A stretch of 64,000 nucleotides of DNA from Staphylococcus capitis subsp. capitis. Its GTDB lineage: Bacteria; Bacillota; Bacilli; Staphylococcales; Staphylococcaceae. The stretch covers positions 1,116,001 through 1,180,000 of the forward strand of contig NZ_CP145263.1 of assembly GCF_040739495.1 (NCBI RefSeq). The letters are read 5' to 3'. Both the position numbers and the translations under genes were made by a program. The notes below the pieces were generated by a model. The model worked only from the letters and a program-made list of their open reading frames with translations, ran no database searches and was not told the origin of the DNA. Below, piece by piece: positions 29,276 to 43,177 of the stretch (position 1 is the stretch's first letter; every line of letters begins with the position of its first letter).

Positions 29276-29878
29276 ATGTATGCTTATGTAAAAGGAACAT
29301 TAACGCAATTATTTCCAACTCATGTAGTGGTTGAAACTTCAGGAATAGGTTATGAAATTCAAACACCTAATTCTTATCGTTTTCAAAAATATTTAAATCG
29401 AGATGTACAAATTTTCACTTCTTTGATTGTTAGAGAAGATGCACAATTGTTGTATGGATTCATTAGTGAAGAAGAGAAAGATATGTTTCATAGTTTAATT
29501 AAAGTCACGGGAATTGGTCCCAAGTCTGCTTTAGCCATTTTAGCAGCTAGTTCTCCAAATGGAGTGAAAAGAGCAATTGAAAATGAGAATGATGCTTATC
29601 TAACTCAGTTCCCTGGCATCGGTAAAAAAACGGCCAGACAAATCGTGTTAGATTTAAAAGGTAAAGTCACTATTACTGAGGAAGATTCAGAATCATTGCT
29701 TAAAGTCGATGTTAATAATGATGAACAAAGTCAAGTTGTTAAAGAAGCTATGTTAGCATTAGAAGCATTAGGATACTCAAAACGTGAACTTTCTAAGGTT
29801 GAAAAAGTGTTAAACAAGCAAAGTGTATCTAGTGTAGACGAAGCTGTAAAAGTAGGCTTACAAACGTTAGTTTCTTAA
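29276..29878 (+). CDS. ruvA: Holliday junction branch migration protein RuvA
   Basis: RuvA binds four-way junctions as a tetramer and loads RuvB. The 200-residue protein has the N-terminal OB domain ([20 protein letters not shown]), two helix-hairpin-helix motifs ([15 protein letters not shown] and [17 protein letters not shown]) and a flexible linker before the C-terminal RuvB-binding domain ([20 protein letters not shown]). Length and layout are normal. It is followed by ruvB. Confidence 0.97.
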   Translation: MYAYVKGTLTQLFPTHVVVETSGIGYEIQTPNSYRFQKYLNRDVQIFTSLIVREDAQLLYGFISEEEKDMFHSLIKVTGIGPKSALAILAASSPNGVKRAIENENDAYLTQFPGIGKKTARQIVLDLKGKVTITEEDSESLLKVDVNNDEQSQVVKEAMLALEALGYSKRELSKVEKVLNKQSVSSVDEAVKVGLQTLVS

Positions 29879-29911
29879 TAAATAGAGTATGTATCTTATG
29901 GAGGCACGAAT

Positions 29912-30916
29912 ATGGATAAAAGAATGGTCGATCAACAATTTCATAATGAAGATTCAGATTTCGAATTATCATTGAGACCAACTAAACTCAAACAATATAT
30001 TGGTCAAACCTCTATTAAAAGTAATTTAGAAGTGTTCATTAAAGCTGCTAAATTAAGAGAAGAACCACTCGATCATGTGCTTTTATTCGGGCCACCAGGA
30101 TTAGGTAAAACAACACTTTCAAATATTATAGCTAATGAAATGGAAGTTAATATACGTACAATCTCAGGTCCTTCATTAGAAAGACCTGGAGATTTAGCTG
30201 CAATTCTATCAGGACTACAGCCAGGTGATGTGCTTTTCATAGATGAAATTCATAGATTAAGTAGTGCCGTTGAAGAGGTACTCTATCCAGCAATGGAGGA
30301 TTTCTTTTTAGATATTATTATTGGTAAAGGTGACGAGGCACGTAGTATTAGAATAGATTTACCACCATTTACACTAGTCGGTGCTACAACCAGAGCAGGT
30401 AGTTTAACAGGACCGTTAAGAGATAGATTTGGGGTGCACTTGAGACTTGAGTATTATAACGAAAATGATCTCAAAGAAATAATTACTCGAACTGCAGATG
30501 TACTTGGTACTGGTATTGATGAAGAGAGTGCTTTAGAATTAGCTCGACGTTCTCGTGGTACACCAAGAGTAGCAAATCGTTTATTGAAACGTGTTAGAGA
30601 CTTTCAGCAAGTCAATGAAGATGATCAAATTTATATTGAAACAACAAAAAGAGCATTACAATTACTTCAAGTTGATAAAGAAGGTTTAGATTATATAGAT
30701 CATAAAATGATGAACTGTATTATCAATCAATATAATGGTGGCCCTGTTGGTTTAGATACAATTGCTGTATCTATAGGTGAAGAGCGCATTACTATTGAAG
30801 ATGTTTATGAACCATTTTTAATACAAAAAGGCTTTTTAGAGCGAACACCACGTGGACGAAAAGCGACGCCTTTCGCTTACGTGCATTTTAATAATACGAA
30901 TGAAAAGAGGGAGTAA
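29912..30916 (+). CDS. ruvB: Holliday junction DNA helicase RuvB
   Basis: RuvB is the AAA+ motor for branch migration. In the 334-residue protein, Walker A is GPPGLGKT at 60-67 and Walker B is FIDEIHRL with DEIH at 111-114. The sensor segment is [21 protein letters not shown], and the C-terminal winged helix ends with [18 protein letters not shown] precedes the ATG. queA starts one base after the stop. Confidence 0.98.
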   Translation: MDKRMVDQQFHNEDSDFELSLRPTKLKQYIGQTSIKSNLEVFIKAAKLREEPLDHVLLFGPPGLGKTTLSNIIANEMEVNIRTISGPSLERPGDLAAILSGLQPGDVLFIDEIHRLSSAVEEVLYPAMEDFFLDIIIGKGDEARSIRIDLPPFTLVGATTRAGSLTGPLRDRFGVHLRLEYYNENDLKEIITRTADVLGTGIDEESALELARRSRGTPRVANRLLKRVRDFQQVNEDDQIYIETTKRALQLLQVDKEGLDYIDHKMMNCIINQYNGGPVGLDTIAVSIGEERITIEDVYEPFLIQKGFLERTPRGRKATPFAYVHFNNTNEKRE

Positions 30917-30917
30917 G

Positions 30918-31943
30918 TTGAATATTGAAGAATTTGACTATCATTTGCCAGAATCTTTAATAGCTCAAACACCTTTAAAAAATAGAGACCAAAGTCGTTT
31001 GCTTGTGCTTCAAAGAGAGACTGGTAAAATGACTCACCTCCATTTTAAAGATGTCATTGATTATTTAAATCCTGGAGATACACTGGTTTTAAATGATACG
31101 CGAGTGATGCCCGCAAGACTATTTGGCTTAAAAGAGGAAACTGGCGCTAAAGTAGAAATGCTTATGCTTACTCAAATTGAGGGAAACGATTGGGAAGTAT
31201 TGCTAAAACCTGCTAAAAGAATCAAGGTGGGTAATCGCTTATCATTTGGCGACGGAAAAATTGTTGCTGAATGTATTAAAGAATTAGAACAAGGTGGACG
31301 TATTATGCGTCTACACTATGATGGTATTTTACAAGAACGCCTTGATGAGCTTGGCGAGATGCCTTTACCTCCTTACATTAAAGAACGTCTTGATGATCCA
31401 GATAGGTATCAAACTGTATACGCTAAAGAAAGTGGTTCTGCTGCAGCTCCAACTGCAGGGTTACATTTTACGGATGATTTATTAAATCAAATTAAGCAAA
31501 AAGGGGTCAATATCGCTTTTATAACATTGCATGTAGGGTTAGGCACGTTCAGACCAGTTAGCGTTGATAACATTGATGATCACGAAATGCATAGCGAATA
31601 TTATCAAATGACTCAAGAAACTGCTGATTTACTTAATCAAACAAAGGCCAAAGGTAAAAGAATAATTTCGGTGGGAACAACATCTACACGTACTTTAGAA
31701 ACTATTAGAAGAGGCCACGAGCAATTTGTTGAAAAAAGTGGCTGGACGGATATATTTATTTATCCTGGATTTGAATATAAAGCAATTGATGGATTAATTA
31801 CTAATTTCCATTTACCTAAATCTACATTAGTAATGCTAGTTTCAGCATTTAGTACTAGAGAAAATATTTTAAATGCATATCATAAAGCGGTAGAAATGGA
31901 GTACAGATTCTTCAGTTTTGGAGATGCAATGTTAATTATTTAA
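30918..31943 (+). CDS. queA: S-adenosylmethionine:tRNA ribosyltransferase-isomerase
   Basis: QueA transfers the ribosyl part of SAM to preQ1 at tRNA position 34 to make epoxyqueuosine. The 341-residue protein has [32 protein letters not shown] and GTTSTRTLE, all family signatures. I start at TTG (30918), one base past the ruvB stop and behind AGAGGGAG; the longer frame from 30852 lies within ruvB without a ribosome binding site. It forms ruvAB-queA-tgt-yajC. Confidence 0.96.
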   Translation: MNIEEFDYHLPESLIAQTPLKNRDQSRLLVLQRETGKMTHLHFKDVIDYLNPGDTLVLNDTRVMPARLFGLKEETGAKVEMLMLTQIEGNDWEVLLKPAKRIKVGNRLSFGDGKIVAECIKELEQGGRIMRLHYDGILQERLDELGEMPLPPYIKERLDDPDRYQTVYAKESGSAAAPTAGLHFTDDLLNQIKQKGVNIAFITLHVGLGTFRPVSVDNIDDHEMHSEYYQMTQETADLLNQTKAKGKRIISVGTTSTRTLETIRRGHEQFVEKSGWTDIFIYPGFEYKAIDGLITNFHLPKSTLVMLVSAFSTRENILNAYHKAVEMEYRFFSFGDAMLII

Positions 31944-31962
31944 AGAAGAATGTGAGGTTTAA

Positions 31963-33105
<1,143 letters not shown>

Positions 33106-33120
33106 AAGGAGAATTTAACA

Positions 33121-33384
33121 ATGGGCCAATTCACATCATTGATTTTACCAATTTTATTATTGGTATTAATGTGGTTCTTTTTAATTAGACCACAACAAAA
33201 ACGTGCTAAAGAGCATCGTGAAATGATTAGCCGTGTAGAATCAGGACAAAAGGTTACTACAATAGGCGGTATTAAAGGTACTGTTAAATCTGTTGATGAA
33301 ACAACAGTAGTCATTACAGTTAATGGTCATGGTACGGAAATGACTTTCGAGAAACCAGCCATCAAACAAGTTGACCCTTCATAA
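33121..33384 (+). CDS. yajC: Preprotein translocase accessory subunit YajC
   Basis: The 87-residue protein has a single N-terminal transmembrane helix (about 5-24) followed by the conserved FFLIRPQQKRAKEHREM and a small soluble domain (KVTTIGGIKGTVKSVDE). YajC associates with SecDF and YidC in the Sec translocon. AAAGGAG precedes the ATG. It ends the tgt transcript before a strong terminator. Confidence 0.96.
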   Translation: MGQFTSLILPILLLVLMWFFLIRPQQKRAKEHREMISRVESGQKVTTIGGIKGTVKSVDETTVVITVNGHGTEMTFEKPAIKQVDPS

Positions 33385-33403
33385 TATGAGGTCAGTTTTA
33401 ATT

Positions 33404-33442
33404 AAAAGTGGGACTCTTTAAAAGGAGTTCCACTTTTTTTTA
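33404..33442 (+). terminator. Intrinsic terminator after yajC
   Basis: The 13-bp stem 33404-33416 with 33425-33437 (one G-U) runs into a T tract. Confidence 0.93.
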
Positions 33443-33618
33443 TACAAATCATTATGTTAAATTTGTTTAAAAGTTATAAATTAAGCCAATAATTTCACTA
33501 TTCAGTGTAGTATGTTAATATAGATAGGTCGTTAAAGTGAACGTAATATCATTTTAACTTGCATGATAAAATAATCATCAAGTATGCTAAATACATAAGT
33601 AAATAATGAGGTGTTCAT

Positions 33619-35904
33619 GTGAAGAAAACTAGTAGATTAATTGCATTCATACTACTTGTGGCTCTTCTTTTTACAGGAATGGGACTTACATATAAGAATG
33701 TAGTTAAAAATGTTAATTTAGGACTTGATTTACAAGGTGGTTTCGAAGTACTTTATCAAGTTAATCCTTTAGATAAAGGAGAAAAGATAGACAAGAAAGC
33801 ACTTCAAGCAACATCAAGAACACTCGAAAACCGAGTTAATGTTCTAGGTGTTTCAGAACCTAAAATTCAAATTGAAGATCCTAACCGTATACGTGTTCAA
33901 TTAGCTGGTATTAAGGACCAAGCTCAAGCACGTAAATTGTTATCTACGCAAGCGAATTTAACAATTAGGGACGCTCAAGACCATGTTTTAATGTCTGGTT
34001 CAGATATCAAACAAGGTTCAGCCAAACAAGAATTTAAACAAGATCAACCAACAGTAACATTTAAGGTTAAAAGCAAAGAAAAATTCAAAAAGGTTACTGA
34101 AAAGATTTCAAAAAAACGTGACAATGTTATGGTTGTCTGGATGGACTATAAAAAGGGTGATAGTTACAAGAAAGAGGCTAAGAAGCAACAAGAAGGTAAA
34201 GACCCTAAATATGTTTCTGCCGCAAACGTAGATCAGCCAATTAATTCAGATAGCGTCGAAATTTCCGGTGGTTTCAATGGTAAAAAAGGTGTTAAAGAAG
34301 CTAAGCAAATCGCTGAATTACTAAATGCCGGTTCGTTACCTGTAGATCTTAAAGAAATTTATTCTAATTCAGTTGGCGCACAATTTGGTCAAGATGCTCT
34401 AGATAAAACAATATTCGCTTCATTTATAGGTGTAGGAATAATTTATCTATTTATGCTAGGCTTCTACAGATTACCAGGTTTAGTAGCAATTATTGCATTG
34501 ACTACTTACATTTACCTAACATTAGTTGCATTTAACTTTATTTCTGGTGTGTTAACATTACCTGGACTTGCCGCACTTGTGCTTGGTGTAGGTATGGCTG
34601 TTGATGCTAACATTATTATGTATGAGCGGATTAAAGATGAACTAAGAATAGGTCGAACGCTCAAGCAGGCATATTCTAAAGCAAACAAAAGTTCATTCCT
34701 AACGATCTTTGACTCAAACTTAACAACTGTTATTGCTGCAGCTGTGCTGTTCTTCTTCGGTGAGAGCTCAGTTAAAGGTTTCGCAACGATGTTACTATTA
34801 GGTATTTTAATGATATTCGTTACAGCTGTCTTCTTGTCACGTGGACTATTATCATTATTAGTATCATCTAACTTCTTTAAGAAAAAATATTGGTTATTTG
34901 GAGTTAAGAAGAAAGATCGCCATGACATTAATGAGGGTAAAGATGTTCATGACCTTAAAACATCATTTGAAAAGTGGAATTTCGTTAAGTTAGCAAAACC
35001 GCTTATTGCGTTAAGTATTTTAATCGTCATAGTTGGTTTATTTATTTTATCAATCTTTAAACTTAATTTAGGTATTGATTTCTCTTCTGGTACAAGAGCA
35101 GATATTGAGACGAATCAATCACTCACTCAAGGTAAAGTCGAAAAAGCTGTTAAAGATGTCGGCTTATCGCCAGATCAAGTTCAAATTAATGGCAGCGGTC
35201 ATAAAAATGCTACTGTACAATTCAAGAAAAATTTATCAAGAGCAGAAGATAATAAGCTAAGTGATAAAATTAAATCAGAGTTTGGTGATACACCACAAAT
35301 TAACTCAGTATCACCATTAATCGGTCAAGAACTCGCTAAAAATGCTATGACAGCGTTAATCCTAGCTTCAATAGGTATTATTATTTATGTATCACTTCGA
35401 TTTGAATGGCGAATGGGCTTATCTGCAGTACTTGCGTTATTACATGACATATTTATAATCGTAGCAGTATTTAGTTTATTTAGATTAGAAGTTGACTTAA
35501 CATTTATCGCAGCTGTATTAACAATTGTAGGTTATTCTATTAATGATACAATTGTTACTTTCGATCGTGTTCGAGAAAACTTGCATAAAGTTAAGGTGGT
35601 TACGTCACCTGAGCAAATTGACGATATTGTTAATAGATCAATTAGACAAACAATGACACGTTCAATTAATACGGTCTTAACGGTTGTAGTTGTAGTTGTT
35701 GCTATACTCATCTTTGGTGCACCAACTATATTTAACTTCTCATTAGCGTTATTAATTGGTTTAATCTCAGGAGTGTTCTCATCTGTATTTATCGCCGTAC
35801 CGCTTTGGGGTATCATGAAAAAACGTCAATTGAAGAAATCTCCAAACAATAAATTAACGGTTTATAAAGAGAAAAAATCAAATGATGAAAAAATCTTAGT
35901 TTAA
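33619..35904 (+). CDS. secDF: Fused protein translocase subunit SecDF
   Basis: SecDF uses the proton gradient to help pull exported proteins through SecYEG. The 761-residue protein is a SecD-SecF fusion, as usual in Bacillus and Staphylococcus. SecD occupies about 1-430 (LGLDLQGGFEVLYQV, periplasmic P1 domain, GMAVDANIIMYERIKDEL) and SecF follows, with LGIDFSSGTRADIE and YSINDTIVTFDRVREN. Twelve membrane helices are expected. It starts at GTG behind GAGGTG. A hairpin at 33558-33582 lies in the leader, and a 16-bp terminator follows. Confidence 0.96.
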   Translation: MKKTSRLIAFILLVALLFTGMGLTYKNVVKNVNLGLDLQGGFEVLYQVNPLDKGEKIDKKALQATSRTLENRVNVLGVSEPKIQIEDPNRIRVQLAGIKDQAQARKLLSTQANLTIRDAQDHVLMSGSDIKQGSAKQEFKQDQPTVTFKVKSKEKFKKVTEKISKKRDNVMVVWMDYKKGDSYKKEAKKQQEGKDPKYVSAANVDQPINSDSVEISGGFNGKKGVKEAKQIAELLNAGSLPVDLKEIYSNSVGAQFGQDALDKTIFASFIGVGIIYLFMLGFYRLPGLVAIIALTTYIYLTLVAFNFISGVLTLPGLAALVLGVGMAVDANIIMYERIKDELRIGRTLKQAYSKANKSSFLTIFDSNLTTVIAAAVLFFFGESSVKGFATMLLLGILMIFVTAVFLSRGLLSLLVSSNFFKKKYWLFGVKKKDRHDINEGKDVHDLKTSFEKWNFVKLAKPLIALSILIVIVGLFILSIFKLNLGIDFSSGTRADIETNQSLTQGKVEKAVKDVGLSPDQVQINGSGHKNATVQFKKNLSRAEDNKLSDKIKSEFGDTPQINSVSPLIGQELAKNAMTALILASIGIIIYVSLRFEWRMGLSAVLALLHDIFIIVAVFSLFRLEVDLTFIAAVLTIVGYSINDTIVTFDRVRENLHKVKVVTSPEQIDDIVNRSIRQTMTRSINTVLTVVVVVVAILIFGAPTIFNFSLALLIGLISGVFSSVFIAVPLWGIMKKRQLKKSPNNKLTVYKEKKSNDEKILV

Positions 35905-35914
35905 TCTATTAGTT

Positions 35915-35955
35915 AACTGTCAATTAAGTATTTAATACTTGATTGACAGTTTTTG
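35915..35955 (+). terminator. Intrinsic terminator of secDF
   Basis: The 16-bp stem 35915-35930 with 35936-35951 (one G-U) has a short loop and T run. Confidence 0.93.
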
Positions 35956-36041
35956 TTGAAATTATTTAATCCTTAACGGGTTGTACTTTTTATTTTAAAT
36001 AAAGTTCGGTATAATGACTTTTGGAAATGAGGACGATTGTT

Positions 36042-38315
36042 ATGATTAAATCAAGATATCATTGGGATTTAGCCCAGCCAACTGAATACATAACAGATGA
36101 TCTTGCTAAGAAACTTAATCTTTCACCTATTGTAAAAAAAGTTTTGGAAAGCAAGAATCTAGTTCAAGAAAATAATATTTTAGATGTATTAGAAGATAAA
36201 GTACTTGACCATGACCCTTGGTTATTAAGTGATATGCAAAAAGCAATTGATCGCATAAATTTAGCTATTGATAAAAATGAACGTATTTTAGTCTATGGCG
36301 ATTATGATGCTGATGGTGTCACTTCAACAACTATTCTTGTTAATACATTACAGCAATTGGGTGCTCAAGTAGGATGGTATATTCCTAATCGGTTTTCTGA
36401 AGGTTATGGACCTAATGAACTTGCCTTTCGTAATGCATATGATGAGGGGATCTCACTAATCATTACAGTGGATAATGGAATACAAGGTCATGATGAAATT
36501 AAAATGGTTCAAGACCTCGGTGTGGATGTCATTGTGACAGATCATCATGAGATTGGACGTACTTTACCAGAGGCATTAGCCATTGTACATCCTATGCACC
36601 CGGATTTTGACTATCCGTTTAAATATCTTTGTGGTGCTGGTGTTGCATATAAGTTATCGCAAGCTTTATTAAGTCATCCACCTCAACAATTTATAGCATT
36701 AGCAGCTATAGGAACGATTGCAGATTTAGTGTCTTTAACAGATGAAAATCGTTCAATAGTTAAAAGAGGATTGAAAATATTAAATGATCAGACACCCGTT
36801 TCTATCAATGCTATATTGAAACAAGCAGGTTATAATGATCAAATCAACGAAGAAACAATTGGGTTTATCATTGGACCTCGACTCAATGTGGTAGGTAGAT
36901 TAGAAGATGCATCACTAGCTGCTGAATTATTAATGGTAGATGAGTTTGAGGAAGCAGAATTTTTAGCTGAACAAGTGGAGCATTTCAATCAAGAAAGAAA
37001 AGATATTGTAGCAGAAATTACTGAAGAGGCGCTTTCATTAGCTGAGGAACAAGTTCAACAAGGAAACTTATTTTTATTATTAGCTAAAGAGAATTGGCAT
37101 GAAGGAGTACTCGGTATTGTAGCATCTAAGATTGTTGAAACTTATGCTCTGCCAACTCTAGTCTTGAATATTGATTTGGAGCAAAATCATGCTAAAGGCT
37201 CTGCTCGTTCGATAGAACAAGTGTCAATGTTTGAAATTTTGAATGCTCATCAAGATTTAATTACTAAATTTGGTGGTCATCATATGGCTGCTGGTATGAC
37301 TATGGATATAGAAAATATTGATGAACTACGAAAAGGTCTTAACGAGTGGATGAAGCAACTTTCAGAATCAACATCTTTAGCACCACGTAAACATGTAGAT
37401 GTACTGCTCAATGAGAGTGAAATTACTGTTAAAAATATCCAAGATATACAAAAATTGCGTCCTTTTGGTACAGACTTTAATAGTCCTATATTTGAAGTTA
37501 ATGATTTAAATGTTAAATCGATTAAAGCTATAGGCCAAGAAGGTAAACATTTAAAAGTGGCACTTGGGGAGAATCAATTAGCGGCACTTTACTGGAGTTA
37601 TGGACATCTTGCTAAAGAAATCGAAATGGGGCAACCACTTAATTTAATAGGTAACCTTCAAATCAATGAATGGAATGGAAATCAATCACCCCAATTAATT
37701 ATTCAAGATATTGCTACAGAAACAATACAAATCTTAGATTATCGAAGCAAACGTAAGCATCTTCAATTCACTGAAAATAATTCTAATACAGCATATGTGA
37801 TTCATCCTAAAAAGGATAAAACCAATGAGCATCATTATTATTATGGTGAAACTATAGAATCACAATATGATAAAGTAGTTCTCAGAGATTTACCTACAAC
37901 AATGAATGAAATTGAAGAAACGCTTAAACAATTACAATTTTCCCAGCTTTATCTTGTTTTGCAACATGATCAATCAATTTATTTTGAAGGTATGCCAAGC
38001 AAAGCATTGTTTAAAGAATGTTTTAAAGCTTTAATTAACAAACAAGAAACAAATTTAGCTAAAGAGGGTATGATGTTGTGTGAGTTTTTAAAAGTTAAGC
38101 CAGAAATATTAAAGTTTATGCTTAAAGTTTTTAATGAGCTTAATTTTATTTACAACGAGGATGGTCTTATTAAAATAAATTCACACTCTAGTAAAAAAGA
38201 TATCGAGACGAGTCGTCTTTACCAATTAAGACAATCTCGAATAGAAGTAGAAAAAAGATTACTGTACGATGACTTTTCAAATATTAAGAATTGGATAATG
38301 TCTCAATTGAGTTAA
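36042..38315 (+). CDS. recJ: Single-stranded-DNA-specific exonuclease RecJ
   Basis: RecJ degrades single-stranded DNA 5' to 3' in recombination and mismatch repair. The 757-residue protein belongs to the DHH family: motif DYDADG at 87-92, DHH at 167-169 (IVTDHHEIG), the DHHA1 region with KFGGHHMAAGM, and an OB domain behind it; a Firmicutes-type C-terminal extension follows. The start is the ATG at 36042 behind GAGGA; the upstream TTG at 36021 lacks a site. A perfect TATAAT at 36010 lies close upstream without a well-spaced -35. apt follows after 18 bases. Confidence 0.95.
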   Translation: MIKSRYHWDLAQPTEYITDDLAKKLNLSPIVKKVLESKNLVQENNILDVLEDKVLDHDPWLLSDMQKAIDRINLAIDKNERILVYGDYDADGVTSTTILVNTLQQLGAQVGWYIPNRFSEGYGPNELAFRNAYDEGISLIITVDNGIQGHDEIKMVQDLGVDVIVTDHHEIGRTLPEALAIVHPMHPDFDYPFKYLCGAGVAYKLSQALLSHPPQQFIALAAIGTIADLVSLTDENRSIVKRGLKILNDQTPVSINAILKQAGYNDQINEETIGFIIGPRLNVVGRLEDASLAAELLMVDEFEEAEFLAEQVEHFNQERKDIVAEITEEALSLAEEQVQQGNLFLLLAKENWHEGVLGIVASKIVETYALPTLVLNIDLEQNHAKGSARSIEQVSMFEILNAHQDLITKFGGHHMAAGMTMDIENIDELRKGLNEWMKQLSESTSLAPRKHVDVLLNESEITVKNIQDIQKLRPFGTDFNSPIFEVNDLNVKSIKAIGQEGKHLKVALGENQLAALYWSYGHLAKEIEMGQPLNLIGNLQINEWNGNQSPQLIIQDIATETIQILDYRSKRKHLQFTENNSNTAYVIHPKKDKTNEHHYYYGETIESQYDKVVLRDLPTTMNEIEETLKQLQFSQLYLVLQHDQSIYFEGMPSKALFKECFKALINKQETNLAKEGMMLCEFLKVKPEILKFMLKVFNELNFIYNEDGLIKINSHSSKKDIETSRLYQLRQSRIEVEKRLLYDDFSNIKNWIMSQLS

Positions 38316-38333
38316 AATTTAGGAGGAAATTTA

Positions 38334-38852
38334 ATGGATTTAAAACAATATGTCTCAGAAGTTCAAGATTGGCCAAAACCGGGAGTAAGTTTTAAAGATA
38401 TAACTACAATTATGGATAATGGTAAAGCATATGGATACGCGACTGATCAAATCGTGGAGTATGCGAGAGAAAGAGATGTTGATGTTGTAGTAGGGCCAGA
38501 AGCTAGAGGATTTATTATTGGTTGTCCAGTGGCATACTCTATGGGGATTGGATTTGCTCCTGTGCGTAAAGAAGGTAAATTACCTAGAGAGGTTATTCGT
38601 TACGAATATAGTTTAGAGTACGGTACAAACATTTTAACTATGCACAAAGATGCGATTAAACCAGGTCAACGTGTGTTGATTACAGACGATTTACTCGCTA
38701 CGGGTGGTACAATTGAAGCGGCAATTAAACTTGTAGAGAAATTAGGTGGCATCGTTGTAGGTATTGCATTTATTATCGAATTAAAATATCTACATGGTAT
38801 TGAAAAGATAAAAGATTATGATGTCATGAGTCTTATTTCATATGATGAATAA
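38334..38852 (+). CDS. apt: Adenine phosphoribosyltransferase
   Basis: Apt salvages adenine to AMP with PRPP. The 172-residue protein has the PRPP-binding motif [18 protein letters not shown] and the family segments [13 protein letters not shown] and [16 protein letters not shown] precedes the ATG. It lies between recJ and relA, as in other Firmicutes, and ends at a strong terminator. Confidence 0.98.
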   Translation: MDLKQYVSEVQDWPKPGVSFKDITTIMDNGKAYGYATDQIVEYARERDVDVVVGPEARGFIIGCPVAYSMGIGFAPVRKEGKLPREVIRYEYSLEYGTNILTMHKDAIKPGQRVLITDDLLATGGTIEAAIKLVEKLGGIVVGIAFIIELKYLHGIEKIKDYDVMSLISYDE

Positions 38853-38866
38853 CTAAAGTTATGTTC

Positions 38867-38917
38867 AAAGCTATATCTTGTATTATTTAAATTTTAATAC
38901 AGGATATAGCTTTTTTA
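38867..38917 (+). terminator. Intrinsic terminator of recJ-apt
   Basis: A 19-bp stem, 38867-38885 with 38895-38913 (one G-U), is followed by T. Confidence 0.95.
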
Positions 38918-41452
<2,535 letters not shown>

Positions 41453-41465
41453 AGGTGCAAAAGAA

Positions 41466-41918
41466 ATGAAGATAATTGTACAAAGAGTTAAACATGCAAG
41501 AGTAATAAATGATTCTATCGATAATGAAATCGAGAGAGGATTTTGTTTACTAGTAGGTGTAGGCAAAGATTCTACTGAAGAAGATATCAAAATCGTTGCC
41601 AAAAAAATTGCTAACGCTCGATTATTTGAAGATGAAAATGACAAATTAAACCTTAATATTCAACAAGTTGATGGACAAATCTTATCTGTATCTCAATTCA
41701 CACTTTATGCAGATGTTAAGAAAGGTAATCGTCCTGGATTTTCAAATTCAAAAAGCCCTGAAGAAGCGAAACAACTTTATGAAAGATTTAATGAGGAATT
41801 AGAATCATACGGTTTAACTGTTAAAACAGGCGAATTTGGTACACACATGAATGTTGAAATTAACAACGATGGTCCTGTTACTATAATCTATGAATCACAG
41901 GATGGAAAAATTCTATGA
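41466..41918 (+). CDS. dtd: D-aminoacyl-tRNA deacylase
   Basis: Dtd removes D-amino acids, and wrongly attached glycine, from tRNA. The 150-residue protein shows the two active-site motifs: SQFTL at 76-80 and the Gly-cisPro motif at 136-137 in NNDGPVTI. The start is the ATG at 41466 behind AGAGGTG; the frame from 41418 overlaps relA without a site. Its ATGA overlaps the lytH start by four bases. Confidence 0.97.
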   Translation: MKIIVQRVKHARVINDSIDNEIERGFCLLVGVGKDSTEEDIKIVAKKIANARLFEDENDKLNLNIQQVDGQILSVSQFTLYADVKKGNRPGFSNSKSPEEAKQLYERFNEELESYGLTVKTGEFGTHMNVEINNDGPVTIIYESQDGKIL

Positions 41919-42790
41919 ACAAAATAGATGCTTGGTTAACACGACATGGCCTAAAAAATTGGCTTACACTTGTAGTAGTCATAGCATTCATTCTATTTAT
42001 TATTTTGTTATTTATGTTTCTCAATCAAGGTGATGAGGATACTGGTCAGATTACAATCACTGAAAATGCTGAATTAAGAACAGGTCCTAATGCAGCCTAT
42101 CCTATCATTTACAAAATTGAAAAAGGTGATAGCTTTAAGAAAGTAGATAAACAAGGTAAATGGATAGAAGTCCAAAATCGGGCTGGAACAGAAAAAGGCT
42201 GGGTTGCCGGTTGGCATACTAACTTAAATATACATGCTGACAACTCTAAAGCTTCTAATCCTCTTAAAGGTAAAACAATTGTACTTGATCCTGGTCATGG
42301 TGGTAGTGACCAGGGTGCATCAAGTAACACCCCCTCTAAAAGTTTAGAAAAGAATTACACTTTGAAAACTGCTAAAGAACTTAAAATATTACTTGAAAAA
42401 GAAGGTGCCAAAGTCAAAATGACTCGCACCACAGATAAATATGTGTCTTTAGATGATAGAAATATTAAAGGCGACGCATTTATCAGTATACATAATGACT
42501 CTTTAGATTCCTCTAATGCTAACGGTGCAACCGTTTATTGGTTACAAGATAATCAAGAATCGCTCGCTCAAACATTAAATTCTAATATCCAGAAAAAAGC
42601 CTTGCTTACTAATAGAGGTGCGCGACAACAGAATTATCAAGTACTCCGACAAACTGATGTGCCAGCTGTATTGTTAGAACTTGGATATATTAGTAATCCA
42701 ACCGATGAAAATATGATTAAAGACCAACTACATCGTCATGTCGTAGAGCAAGCAGTAGTTGATGGTCTTAAACAATATTTCTCATCATAG
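41915..42790 (+). CDS. lytH: Membrane-anchored N-acetylmuramoyl-L-alanine amidase LytH
   Basis: LytH trims stem peptides from nascent peptidoglycan. The 291-residue protein has an N-terminal transmembrane helix (about 15-36), an SH3b domain (about 45-105, [19 protein letters not shown]) and an Amidase_3 domain from 118. Zinc ligands are His128 ([12 protein letters not shown]), Glu145 (KSLEKNYTL) and His193 (SIHND); the catalytic Glu is in [11 protein letters not shown]. All key residues are present. In S. aureus it is activated by the membrane protein ActH, not encoded here. Four-base overlap with dtd. Confidence 0.95.
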   Translation: MNKIDAWLTRHGLKNWLTLVVVIAFILFIILLFMFLNQGDEDTGQITITENAELRTGPNAAYPIIYKIEKGDSFKKVDKQGKWIEVQNRAGTEKGWVAGWHTNLNIHADNSKASNPLKGKTIVLDPGHGGSDQGASSNTPSKSLEKNYTLKTAKELKILLEKEGAKVKMTRTTDKYVSLDDRNIKGDAFISIHNDSLDSSNANGATVYWLQDNQESLAQTLNSNIQKKALLTNRGARQQNYQVLRQTDVPAVLLELGYISNPTDENMIKDQLHRHVVEQAVVDGLKQYFSS

Positions 42791-42864
42791 AACTTGCAAA
42801 TTAAAATAAAACTCGTTATCATAATTAATGAACTTTATAAATAAAACCATTATTATTCTTGGAA

Positions 42865-43053
42865 GATTAAACGAAAAAGGTAGCAAAGTATTGCGCAGAA
42901 ATACAATCCTAGGCTGTAAGATTGTACTGAGTAGTTTAATTCTTGAACACAAGAAGAGGTACTTTAGGAAACTAATGTCGGCTTACGCACGTTAAGCGTA
43001 TTGAGTGGGTCAAGCTCTTATTAAGAGACTGATCAATTAGGGTGGCAACACGG
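42865..43053 (+). promoter_or_regulatory. T-box riboswitch for hisS-aspS, histidine specifier
   Basis: Within the 387-base lytH-hisS gap are a stem I with TTCTTGAA followed by CAC at 42948-42950 (His specifier), a distal arm, AAGCTCTTATTAAGAG and the invariant T-box AGGGTGGCAACACGG at 43039-43053. Uncharged tRNA-His should read through to hisS. The left edge is approximate. aspS lies on the same transcript, although only the His codon is seen at the specifier position. Confidence 0.92.
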
Positions 43054-43060
43054 TTATTAC

Positions 43061-43098
43061 GTCCCTTGTATAGTTTTAAACTATACAAGGGACTTTTT
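43061..43098 (+). terminator. T-box attenuator terminator of hisS
   Basis: GTCCCTTGTATAG at 43061-43073 pairs perfectly with its complement ending at 43093, followed by five T. Confidence 0.93.
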
Positions 43099-43177
43099 AT
43101 TTTCTTAATTGGGGATAATCATCACCTTAGTCGTCATGATGACCTATTCTGAAACTAACGACAAAGGAGACAATGAT

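Noticed and set aside
34512..34928. 138-codon minus-strand frame
   Set aside because: It is a shadow of secDF with no ribosome binding site.
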